Of a stretch of 10,333 bases of DNA, positions 1 to 6,310 are shown piece after piece. The stretch is from NCBI GenBank assembly GCA_003241695.1, contig QFPN01000018.1, positions 1-10,333 of the forward strand, given 5' to 3'. A program made the position numbers and the translations under genes. Every line of letters begins with the position of its first letter. Within the stretch, counting starts at the first letter, position 1. The notes beneath the pieces were generated by a model. The model was not told the origin of the DNA. It searched no databases and saw only the letters and a list, made by a program, of their open reading frames with translations. Source of the DNA: Ancylobacter novellus (GTDB lineage Bacteria > Pseudomonadota > Alphaproteobacteria > Rhizobiales > Methylopilaceae).

Positions 1-96
1 GCTGCGCAACCCCGCCCAGCTCCGCCGGCCACACCAACCGTCGCATCAGCGCCGGTCATGAACTAACATTGCAACCGGACCACTCGAGGGGGGCCG

Positions 97-359
97 GCCG
101 TGGGTGAACTCGACGAAGTCGCCGAGCGTGCCGAACCGCTCGTCGACATTGTAGTAGTCGGAGACGTCGTAGCCGTCGTCGCGGCCGGGCGAGGACTGGA
201 ACGGATCAGCCAGATCGCGGTGACGCCGAGGCCGTGCAGATAGTCGAGCCGCCGCGTCAACCCGCGGAAGACGCCGACCCCGTCTCCGTCGGAGTCCATG
301 AAACTCTCGACCGCCACGCAATAGACAGTCGCGTTCTTGTACCAGAGATCGGTGATCAA
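97..359 (-). pseudogene. Remnant of alpha-amylase/trehalose synthase-like gene (N-terminus only)
   Basis: The reading frame from a TTG at 359 gives MITDLWYKNATVYCV, then FMDSDGDGVG, then LTRRLDYLHGLGVTAIWL. This is the characteristic start of GH13 alpha-amylase/trehalose-synthase-like proteins, which interconvert or hydrolyse alpha-glucosides. A GGGAGG lies just upstream of the TTG. After IWLI the frame is lost. The next expected residues (FQSSPGRDDGYDVSDYYNVD, then GTLGDFVEFTHG) are read in the neighbouring frame, which fits a single missing C at about 203-204. Recognisable similarity stops at about 97, after only some 88 of the several hundred residues typical of the family, and the frame runs into unrelated sequence ending at a stop at 46. 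All of the later catalytic (beta/alpha)8 barrel is missing, so the fragment cannot be an active enzyme. The family call is firm; trehalose synthase versus another GH13 member cannot be separated from this fragment. Confidence 0.8.
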
Positions 360-398
360 CCGCCGCCTCCCGCTCAGCGCCCTCGATGCCGAACGTGG

Positions 399-431
399 CG
401 CCCGGCCGGACTTTCCTCATCCGGCCGGGCG
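399..431 (-). terminator. Strong GC hairpin after the aldehyde oxidoreductase operon
   Basis: Positions 399-410 and 420-431 form a perfect 12-bp inverted repeat (CGCCCGGCCGGA against TCCGGCCGGGCG) around a 9-base loop. It starts 32 bases after the stop of the molybdopterin subunit gene, on the strand that is transcribed. There is no T-run after it, so it is not a textbook intrinsic terminator. It may mark the operon's 3' end, protect the mRNA, or work with Rho. Confidence 0.5.
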
Positions 432-462
432 TATCGCCGCCTGCGCTTTCAGGCTGATGCGA

Positions 463-2697
463 TCAGAGCAGCTTGTCGATCGTGATCGGCAGCTCGCGCA
501 CGCGCTTGCCAGTCGCGTGGAACACGGCGTTGGCGATGGCGGCGGCCGCGCCCACGATGCCGATCTCGCCGAGACCCTTGATGCCGAGCGGATTGGCCTT
601 GTCGTCCTCCTCGACGAAGATGACATCGATGTTCTGGACGTCGGCGTGGGCCGGCATGTGGTACTCGCCGAGGTTGGCGTTCACGACCCGGCCCAGGGTC
701 TTGTCCCACATGGTCTCTTCGTGGAGCGCCATGCCAATTCCCATCACCACGCCGCCGAGGATTTGGCTGCGGGCGGTCGCGAGGTTCAGGATCTTGCCGG
801 CCGCGATGGCGCTGACGATGCGCTTCACCCGCACGACGCCGAGCTGCTCATCGACGCGCACCTCGGCGAACACGGCCGAATGCGTAAAGGCCGCGAACTT
901 CTCCGCGAACTCCTCATCCGGCGCGAACGACCCTTCTGCTTTCACCTCGCCGCCGCCGGAAGCCGCGATCGCGTCAGCGTAGGACACCGACCGCCCGGCG
1001 TCCGAGACGAGCGAGATGCGGCCGTTCGAAAACACGACGTGGTCGAGGCCGGCGTTCGCGAGAGGGCTGTCGTCGAGACCGCGCGCGAGCGTCAGCAGTT
1101 CCTTCTTAAGCTCCCCACAGGCGATCCGGACAGCGTTGCCGGCCGAAGCCGCGCCCCAAGATCCGCCCTCGGGCGGCGCCATCGGCAGATCGGTGTCCCC
1201 GACCTCCGCGGATACGTCCTCCATGTTCAGATCGAAGGCGTCCGCGGCGATCTGGGCGAGGATCGTATAGGTCCCGGTGCCGATATCGGCGGTGCCGCAA
1301 GCGACCTTGAGCTTGCCGTCAGCGGAAAGCGTGGCGCGCGCGGAATGCGGCATCATCATCGCCTCCCAGCAGCCGGTCGCCATGCCGAGACCGACAAGCT
1401 CCTTGCCGTCCCGCATCGAGCGCGGTTCCGGATCGCGATCCTTCCAGCCGAACCGCTCGGCGCCCTGTTCGTAGGCCGCCTTCAGCTCCTTGGATGAGAA
1501 CGGCTTATCGTCGTTCTGGTCCTTCTCGGCGTAGTTCTTCATCCGAAGCTCGAGCGGGTCCATTCCGAGCCGATAGGACAGCTCGTCCATCGCGACCTCA
1601 AGCGCGTAGAGGCCGAGCGCAGCGCCCGGCGCGCGCATGTCGGACGGCGTCGAGACGTCGATCTTGGCGAGCTCGTATTTCAGGGTGACGTTGGGGCAGG
1701 CGTATAGCAGCCCCGACCAGTTCACGGTCGGCTCCTGATAGTCCTCGTAGCGAGACGTCGCCTGGATGGCATGGTGGGCGATCGACGTCAGCGTGCCGTC
1801 GTCCTGCGCCGACAGCGACACCGTCTGCAGCGTGTCGGGGCGCCAGCCCATCGTATACATCTGGCCGCGCGTCAGCACGAGCCGCACCGAGCGCTCTTGC
1901 TTCAGCGCCGCCATCGTGGCGAGTAGCAGGTCGTAATGCGGCCGCAGCGCCATGCCGAAGGCGCCGCCCACGAAGGGCGACGTCACCCGCACCTTCTCCG
2001 GATCGAGACCCAGCACCGCGCAGATGTAGTTCTTGGGATTGTTCACCCCTTGCGTCTTGGTGTGGATCGTCAGTTCGCCATCGCCTTCCCAGACAACGGT
2101 CGTCGCCATCAGCTCCATCGGATTGTGGTGCTCGGGCGCTACCCGATAGCTCTCGCTCAGCTTGATGTCGGAACCCTTGAAGGTCGCTTCGGCGGCGCCG
2201 CGCGGGGGCGGAGGCGGAGGGATTCCGTCGCGGGGGTCGAACGTGTCGTAGGCCTCGTGGCGCGCGTCCGCGACGTCGACGGTCGGCGTCTCGGCCTCGT
2301 AGGTCGCGGTCACGAGCGCGGCCGCGTGGCGCGCGTTCTCGTGGGTGTCGGCGATCACCAGCGCGATCGGCTGGCCGCTGTAGAGGATGCGGTCGTCGTA
2401 GAGCGGGCGGAACGGGCTGCCCGGCACCGCCACCATGTCGTTGAGATAGGGCTCGTCGCTGGCAGGCAGCTCCGGGCGGTTCTCATGCGTCAGGATGTCG
2501 ACGACGCCGGGCGCGGCTTTGGCGGCCGACAGATCGATGCCGGCGATGCGGCCCTTGGCGATCGTGGCCGGCACGGCCGCGGCATAGACCATGTCGTCGG
2601 CGAAGAACTCGGCGGCGTATTTCGCGCGGCCTGTCACTTTCAGCGCGCCGTCGACGCGCGGATGGGCGCGGCCGACATAAGGATGGACGTTCGACAT
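463..2697 (-). CDS. paoC: Aldehyde oxidoreductase molybdopterin-binding subunit (PaoC/YagR-like)
   Basis: This is the large catalytic subunit (744 aa) of a xanthine-dehydrogenase-family enzyme. It binds the molybdenum cofactor and, by family knowledge, oxidises aldehydes to carboxylic acids. The N-terminal domain opens with VGRAHPRVDGALKVTGRAKY. The cofactor domains carry FVGGAFGMALRPHYDLL, SDMRAPGAALGLYALE and EGGSWGAASAGNAV. The C-terminal GLGEIGIVG contains the expected catalytic glutamate, about residue 711. Length and order fit the E. coli PaoC group. The start at 2697 is preceded by AAGGGACG and lies 14 bases after the FAD-subunit gene's stop; the longer open frame upstream is a shadow of that gene. 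A run of six prolines (IPPPPPPRG) near residue 160 is a low-complexity linker. The arginine of the RAPG motif is present, but the residue after RAPG, which I remember as usually glutamate, is alanine here. Substrate is unknown. Confidence 0.94.
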   Translation of the reverse strand: MSNVHPYVGRAHPRVDGALKVTGRAKYAAEFFADDMVYAAAVPATIAKGRIAGIDLSAAKAAPGVVDILTHENRPELPASDEPYLNDMVAVPGSPFRPLYDDRILYSGQPIALVIADTHENARHAAALVTATYEAETPTVDVADARHEAYDTFDPRDGIPPPPPPRGAAEATFKGSDIKLSESYRVAPEHHNPMELMATTVVWEGDGELTIHTKTQGVNNPKNYICAVLGLDPEKVRVTSPFVGGAFGMALRPHYDLLLATMAALKQERSVRLVLTRGQMYTMGWRPDTLQTVSLSAQDDGTLTSIAHHAIQATSRYEDYQEPTVNWSGLLYACPNVTLKYELAKIDVSTPSDMRAPGAALGLYALEVAMDELSYRLGMDPLELRMKNYAEKDQNDDKPFSSKELKAAYEQGAERFGWKDRDPEPRSMRDGKELVGLGMATGCWEAMMMPHSARATLSADGKLKVACGTADIGTGTYTILAQIAADAFDLNMEDVSAEVGDTDLPMAPPEGGSWGAASAGNAVRIACGELKKELLTLARGLDDSPLANAGLDHVVFSNGRISLVSDAGRSVSYADAIAASGGGEVKAEGSFAPDEEFAEKFAAFTHSAVFAEVRVDEQLGVVRVKRIVSAIAAGKILNLATARSQILGGVVMGIGMALHEETMWDKTLGRVVNANLGEYHMPAHADVQNIDVIFVEEDDKANPLGIKGLGEIGIVGAAAAIANAVFHATGKRVRELPITIDKLL

Positions 2698-2711
2698 GGG
2701 CTGACGTCCCT

Positions 2712-3728
2712 TCAGTTGACGATCTTGTTCGACTGGATCTGCGGCGTCCCGGCTGCGGCTTGGGACAGCGCGCGGACGACTGCGCGGCGGGCGAGCTCGA
2801 TCTTGAAGTCGTTCTCGCCATGGCCGACCGCGCCCTTCAGCAAACGATCGGCCGCCTCCTCGAACACGCCCGAAGACGGCAGCTTGCCGTTGAGCAGCGC
2901 CTCGGCTTCGGGCACGCGCCATGGCTTGTGCGCGACGCCGCCGAGCGCGATCCGGGCTTCGCTGACCACGTCGCCGTCGAGTTCGATCGCGGCCGCGACC
3001 GAGACCAGCGCGAAGGCGTAGGACAGCCGGTCGCGGAGCTTGAGATAGGTGTGGTTCTGGCCGAAACGCGGGGCCGGAAGCTCGACAGCCGTCACCATCT
3101 CGCCGTGGGCGAGCGTGTTGTCCTGTTCCGGAGCGTCGCCGGGAAGGCGGTGAAAATCCTCGAACGCTATCTCGCGGGCGCCTTCCGGCCCCTCGACGTG
3201 AACGGTCGCGCCGAGCGCCGCCAGCGCAACACACATGTCGGACGGGTGCGTGGCGATGCAGGCGTCGCTCGCGCCGAGGATCGCATGGATGCGGTTCACC
3301 CCGGTCTTCGCCGGGCAGCCCGACCCGGGCTCGCGTTTGTTGCAGGGCACGCCAGCGTCATAGAAATAGTAGCAGCGCGTGCGCTGAAGCAGATTGCCGC
3401 CGGTGGTGGCGGCGTTCCTGAGCTGGGCGGACGCGCCAGCCAGGATCGCGCTCGCGAGCAGCGGATAGTCACGCTCGATCCGCTCGTCATAGGCGAGGTC
3501 AGAGTTCGGCACGAGCGCGCCGATCTTCAGGCCGCCTCCGGCCTGCTTCTCAATGTCCTTCAGCGGCAGCCGTGTGATGTCGACGAGACGTCCCGGCCGC
3601 TCGACGTCGTATTTCATCAGGTCGACGAGATTGGTGCCGCCTGCGATGAAGCGCGCCTGCGGATCGCCCGCCACCGCCTGGATGGCGTCGCCGACTGTTG
3701 TGGCGCGGGTGTAGCTGAAGTTCATCAT
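2712..3728 (-). CDS. paoB: Aldehyde oxidoreductase FAD-binding subunit (PaoB/YagS-like)
   Basis: This 338-residue protein is the FAD subunit, which passes electrons between the molybdenum/2Fe-2S subunits and the final acceptor. The N-terminal FAD-binding signature FIAGGTNLVDLMKYDVERP is at about residues 27-45, ATTGGNLLQRTRCYYFYD at about 107-124, and the CO-dehydrogenase-type C-terminal domain follows (ALGGVAHKPWR). Four cysteines at about 119, 129, 138 and 157 lie in one loop. E. coli PaoB holds an extra 4Fe-4S cluster in the matching loop, so this protein probably does too. The first of two consecutive ATG codons (3728) is chosen: it overlaps the preceding gene's stop as ATGA and has GGAGG seven bases upstream (3736-3740). 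This arrangement implies translational coupling with the 2Fe-2S subunit. Confidence 0.93.
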   Translation of the reverse strand: MMNFSYTRATTVGDAIQAVAGDPQARFIAGGTNLVDLMKYDVERPGRLVDITRLPLKDIEKQAGGGLKIGALVPNSDLAYDERIERDYPLLASAILAGASAQLRNAATTGGNLLQRTRCYYFYDAGVPCNKREPGSGCPAKTGVNRIHAILGASDACIATHPSDMCVALAALGATVHVEGPEGAREIAFEDFHRLPGDAPEQDNTLAHGEMVTAVELPAPRFGQNHTYLKLRDRLSYAFALVSVAAAIELDGDVVSEARIALGGVAHKPWRVPEAEALLNGKLPSSGVFEEAADRLLKGAVGHGENDFKIELARRAVVRALSQAAAGTPQIQSNKIVN

Positions 3729-4294
3729 TCCGCAGCCTCCAGCGAGGGGGTCTTCAGCGTCGGCGCCTCGCGCGCGCTCCGCACCTCCTCGATCGCATCG
3801 ACGATGTTGGTGTAGGCCCCGCAGCGGCACAGATTGCCGCTCATCAGCTCGCGGATCTCCTCCGGTCCATGGGCGTGTCCCTCGTCCAGCATGCCGACCG
3901 CCGAGCAGAGCTGGCCCGGCGTGCAGTAGCCGCACTGGAACGCGTCATGCGCCACGAAGGCGGCCTGCAGCGGGTGCAGCTCTTCAGGGGTTCCAAGACC
4001 CTCGATCGTCGTGATCTGGCGGCCGTCGTTCATGACGGCAAGTTGCAGGCAGGAGTTCACTCGCCGTCCGTCGATCAGCACCGTGCAGGCGCCGCACTGG
4101 CCCTGGTCGCAGCCCTTTTTCGAGCCGGTGAGATGCAGCCGCTCGCGCAGCACATCGAGCAACGTGGCCGAGGGTGGGATTTCGACCGAGTGGGTCTCGC
4201 CGTTCACCGACAGGGTGACGGCGACGAGCTCCGCGGCGGAGCGCGCGTCTTGCGGCAAGGGACATCTCCCAAAGCTGGATGTCGCGCTCTCCAT
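3725..4294 (-). CDS. paoA: Aldehyde oxidoreductase 2Fe-2S subunit (PaoA/YagT-like)
   Basis: This 189-residue iron-sulfur subunit carries electrons from the molybdenum site to FAD. A plant-ferredoxin-like cluster site is seen at GCDQGQCGACTVL with a later SCLQLAV (cysteines about 62, 67, 70, 82). The helical second cluster has QCGYCTPGQLC and GNLCRCGAYTNI (cysteines about 121, 124, 156, 158). It is the first gene of the operon, and its stop overlaps the FAD-subunit start by four bases. E. coli PaoA has a twin-arginine export signal. Here the roughly 24 residues before the first domain contain no twin arginine or hydrophobic stretch, so this enzyme is probably cytoplasmic. The start is less certain than the rest: ATG at 4294 lies about 20 bases after a predicted transcription start but has a weak ribosome site, and a TTG at 4258 after GGGAG is an alternative. 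No molybdenum-cofactor chaperone gene (PaoD/XdhC type) follows the operon within the window. Confidence 0.93.
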   Translation of the reverse strand: MESATSSFGRCPLPQDARSAAELVAVTLSVNGETHSVEIPPSATLLDVLRERLHLTGSKKGCDQGQCGACTVLIDGRRVNSCLQLAVMNDGRQITTIEGLGTPEELHPLQAAFVAHDAFQCGYCTPGQLCSAVGMLDEGHAHGPEEIRELMSGNLCRCGAYTNIVDAIEEVRSAREAPTLKTPSLEAAE

Positions 4295-4319
4295 CGAGCG
4301 CGCGAAGCGTCTTGGGATG

Positions 4320-4344
4320 AGAACAATTCAAAACCGGGGACGTT
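4320..4344 (+). promoter_or_regulatory. EcfG-like stress promoter for the small divergent gene
   Basis: The plus strand reads AGAAC, 16 bases, CGTT, one mismatch from the EcfG pattern GGAAC-N16/17-CGTT. Transcription would begin near 4351, giving a leader of about 35 bases before the ATG at 4386. The same bases form the minus-strand promoter because the element is nearly palindromic (GAGAAC at one end, CGTTCC at the other). Confidence 0.5.
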
Positions 4345-4346
4345 CC
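4322..4346 (-). promoter_or_regulatory. EcfG-like stress promoter for the paoABC operon
   Basis: On the minus strand the sequence reads GGAAC, 16 bases, TGTT. The known alphaproteobacterial general-stress sigma factor (EcfG) pattern is GGAAC, 16-17 bases, CGTT, so only the first base of the -10 element differs. Transcription would begin near 4315, leaving a leader of about 20 bases before the paoA ATG at 4294. The site overlaps a plus-strand promoter of the same kind. Confidence 0.5.
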
Positions 4347-4350
4347 CGCT

Positions 4351-4365
4351 CCACGACGATCGTGG
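4351..4365. repeat. 15-base perfect inverted repeat between divergent genes
   Basis: CCACGA-CGA-TCGTGG is a perfect 6-bp inverted repeat with a 3-base loop. In the plus-strand transcript it would sit at the very 5' end and just before the ribosome site. On the minus strand it lies directly upstream of the -35 element. It could be an mRNA 5' hairpin or a regulator-binding site; short palindromes also occur by chance. Confidence 0.35.
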
Positions 4366-4385
4366 TGTGGGAGAAGATCGCCTCA

Positions 4386-4574
4386 ATGGGCGCCAAGCCT
4401 GCCGCGAAGGAGAGGGCTAAGGACCGCGATCGCGACGAGGAGAACGGTTCCGAAAGCCGTCACAAGAAGCGGCCCGAGGGTCCTCATGCCGATCCGAAGA
4501 ACACGAACCACGACGCGACGCCCGGCGCCGGAACGCTTCCGGACGGAAACGAGCAGGACGCGACCGGAGGCTGA
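4386..4574 (+). CDS. Small hydrophilic protein of unknown function (62 aa)
   Basis: The frame encodes a 62-residue protein starting MGAKPAAKERAKDRDRDEEN and ending GNEQDATGG. It is dominated by K, R, D, E, H, N, G and P, with almost no bulky hydrophobic residues, so it is probably disordered and soluble, without a signal or membrane segment. I do not recognise a family. Support for a real gene is indirect. It fills the gap between the paoABC operon (divergent) and the kinase gene (convergent, 17 bases away). It has GGGAGAAG at 4369-4376, about nine bases before the ATG, and a stress-type promoter at a suitable distance. In-frame ATG at 4317 and GTG at 4362 and 4365 are alternative starts, but the ATG at 4317 overlaps the promoter. 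The composition recalls small general-stress proteins of alphaproteobacteria, which is inference only. Confidence 0.6.
   Translation: MGAKPAAKERAKDRDRDEENGSESRHKKRPEGPHADPKNTNHDATPGAGTLPDGNEQDATGG
4528..4542. repeat. Short hairpin in the gene ends between convergent genes
   Basis: CCGGAA-CGC-TTCCGG is a perfect 6-bp inverted repeat inside the last codons of the small plus-strand gene and about 50 bases beyond the kinase stop on the minus strand. It could help end transcription from the kinase operon, but neither side has a T-run, so terminator function is weakly supported. Confidence 0.25.
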
Positions 4575-4591
4575 GCGGCGGCGGCTTAAGG

Positions 4592-6310
4592 TTAGCCAGC
4601 CCGGCGCGCTGCGCCGGAGAGCATCTCGTGGACCTTCTGGGCCACGATCGCGAGAGTGAAGGGCTTCGTCACCATCGACATGTTCTCGCCCAAAAACTCC
4701 TTGCGGCTCGCGGCGCGCTCGGCGTAACCGGTGACGAACAGGATCGGCAGGGTCGGCCTCAGGCTCCTGGCATGTTCGGCGAGCTGCCGGCCGTTCATGC
4801 CCGGCAGTCCCACGTCCGAGATCATGAGGTCGAGCCGCCGTCGCGACGATAGGATCGGGATCGCCTCGCGTCCGTCAGCCGCCTCGATGGTCTCGTAGCC
4901 GAGCTCCTGCAGAATTTCGCGCATCAACTGCCTGACGGCGGCCTCGTCCTCGACGACGAGCACCGTCTCGCCCGATCCTTGGAACGACGCGTCTTTTTCC
5001 CTGATCGGCGCTGGGCTCACGACGTCTGCCGCCGCACCCTCCGGCAGGTAGATGACCACCGACGTGCCTTCTCCTGGCGCGCTTCGAAGCTCCACCTTAC
5101 CGCCGCTTTGATTGGCGAAGCCGTAGACCATCGACAGTCCGAGCCCCGTCCCTTGACCGATCGACTTGGTGGTGAAGAACGGATCGAACACCTGCTTCGA
5201 CGTCGCCTCGTCCATTCCAACGCCGGTGTCCGAAATCGCGATGGTCACGAAACCCGCCGGCTCTGCGTCATCGTCTGACAGGCTCCGCTGAGCCGTCCGC
5301 GTGGCGACGGTGAGCGCGCCGCCATCCGGCATGGCGTCGCGCGCATTGATCGCGAGATTGATGATCGCGTTTTCGAGCTGGTTGGCGTCCGCGACGAGCA
5401 GCGGCAGGTCGTCCGCGAGGTCGAGATCGAGCGCGATGGTCTCGCCGATGGTGCGCTTCAGGAGCTCGGCGAGCGACCGGACGAGCGCGTTGGCGTCGAT
5501 CGGCTGCGGATCGAGCGACTGCCTACGCGAGAACGCCAGCAGCCGTTGCGTGAGGTTTGCGGCGCGCTGCGCCGAAGCGGTCGCCGCGTCCATGAAGCGG
5601 TCGATGTCGTCGAGGCGCTGGCTCGCTATCCGCCGGCGGATGATGTCGAGCGAGCCCATCACGCCGGTCAGCATGTTGTTGAAATCATGCGCGATGCCGC
5701 CGGTGAGCTGACCGACCGCCTCCATCTTCTGCGCCTGCCGGAGCTGATCCTCGGCGCGGGCGCGCTCGGCCACCTCGGTCTGTAGTCGTTCGAGCGCCCG
5801 CTGCAGTTCGCAGGTCCGTTCCTTCACCTGTGCGTCAAGCGCGGCGGCCGCACGGCGCTGCTCCTCGAGATGGTCACGGATCTCGAACTGTTTTTGCCGG
5901 GCCTTCAGCGCCGACGCGACCGCGCTGACGAGGGAGATCACGCCGAGCGGCCGCTCCAGCACCACGACGTTCGTGGCGCTGTCGGGAAGGTGGAGCCGGA
6001 CCGTCTCTTTAGGCCAGGACGCGGCGTTGGAGCGAGGCGCCGCCAGGAGCACGATCGGCACGTCCGACCATCGCGCCTGGCCATCGAGCGCTGCGGTCAG
6101 CGCAGCCGTGTTCGACATCAGCGCTTCTTCGGTCAAAAGCAGCGCACCGATGTCGTCCTCGCCAAGGCGGGCGGCCGCGTCTGCGAGGTCCTGCACGGCC
6201 TCTGCCGCGTAGCCCTCCTTTGCGAGCAGATCGACGACGCTCGACGCGTCGCGTCCGAACGGCGCGCAGACCAGGACCCGGAACCCGACCCCGGCCGTCC
6301 TATGCGCCAC
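4592..6310 (-). CDS. Hybrid histidine kinase with C-terminal receiver and N-terminal pseudo-receiver
   Basis: This 572-residue cytoplasmic protein has no membrane segment. Residues about 10-135 look like a receiver fold (FRVLVCAPFGRDASSVVDLLAKEG), but the usual phosphate-accepting aspartate, threonine and lysine are replaced: LLLTEEA, VLLAAP and LERPLG. A coiled coil (about 140-195) leads to the HisKA helix with IAHDFNN (His208). The ATPase domain has NAIINLAINARDAMPDGG (N box, about 314-331), DTGVGMD (361-367) and GQGTGLGL (386-393). A complete receiver follows, with acidic VVEDE (452-456), phosphate-accepting D499 in MISDVGLPGMNG, T527 and K549 in TKPF. The GTG start at 6310 has GGAAG nine bases upstream and overlaps the preceding KaiC-like gene by 11 bases, so the two are translationally coupled. 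The signal may come from the KaiC-like partner through the pseudo-receiver (inference). No output regulator is encoded nearby. Confidence 0.92.
   Translation of the reverse strand: MAHRTAGVGFRVLVCAPFGRDASSVVDLLAKEGYAAEAVQDLADAAARLGEDDIGALLLTEEALMSNTAALTAALDGQARWSDVPIVLLAAPRSNAASWPKETVRLHLPDSATNVVVLERPLGVISLVSAVASALKARQKQFEIRDHLEEQRRAAAALDAQVKERTCELQRALERLQTEVAERARAEDQLRQAQKMEAVGQLTGGIAHDFNNMLTGVMGSLDIIRRRIASQRLDDIDRFMDAATASAQRAANLTQRLLAFSRRQSLDPQPIDANALVRSLAELLKRTIGETIALDLDLADDLPLLVADANQLENAIINLAINARDAMPDGGALTVATRTAQRSLSDDDAEPAGFVTIAISDTGVGMDEATSKQVFDPFFTTKSIGQGTGLGLSMVYGFANQSGGKVELRSAPGEGTSVVIYLPEGAAADVVSPAPIREKDASFQGSGETVLVVEDEAAVRQLMREILQELGYETIEAADGREAIPILSSRRRLDLMISDVGLPGMNGRQLAEHARSLRPTLPILFVTGYAERAASRKEFLGENMSMVTKPFTLAIVAQKVHEMLSGAARRAG

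Noticed and set aside
337..1497. Long plus-strand open frame opposite the molybdopterin subunit
   Set aside because: It lies antisense to a clear enzyme gene, and its Arg/His/Gly-rich translation resembles no protein. It is typical of third-position GC bias.
2698..3234. N-terminal extension of the molybdopterin subunit to a 923-residue protein
   Set aside because: The extra part is an out-of-frame reading of the FAD-subunit gene; the family start and ribosome site are at 2697.
1936..3815. Plus-strand open frames of about 350-360 codons opposite the Mo and FAD subunits
   Set aside because: They are mirror frames of well-supported genes, lacking ribosome sites and domain motifs.
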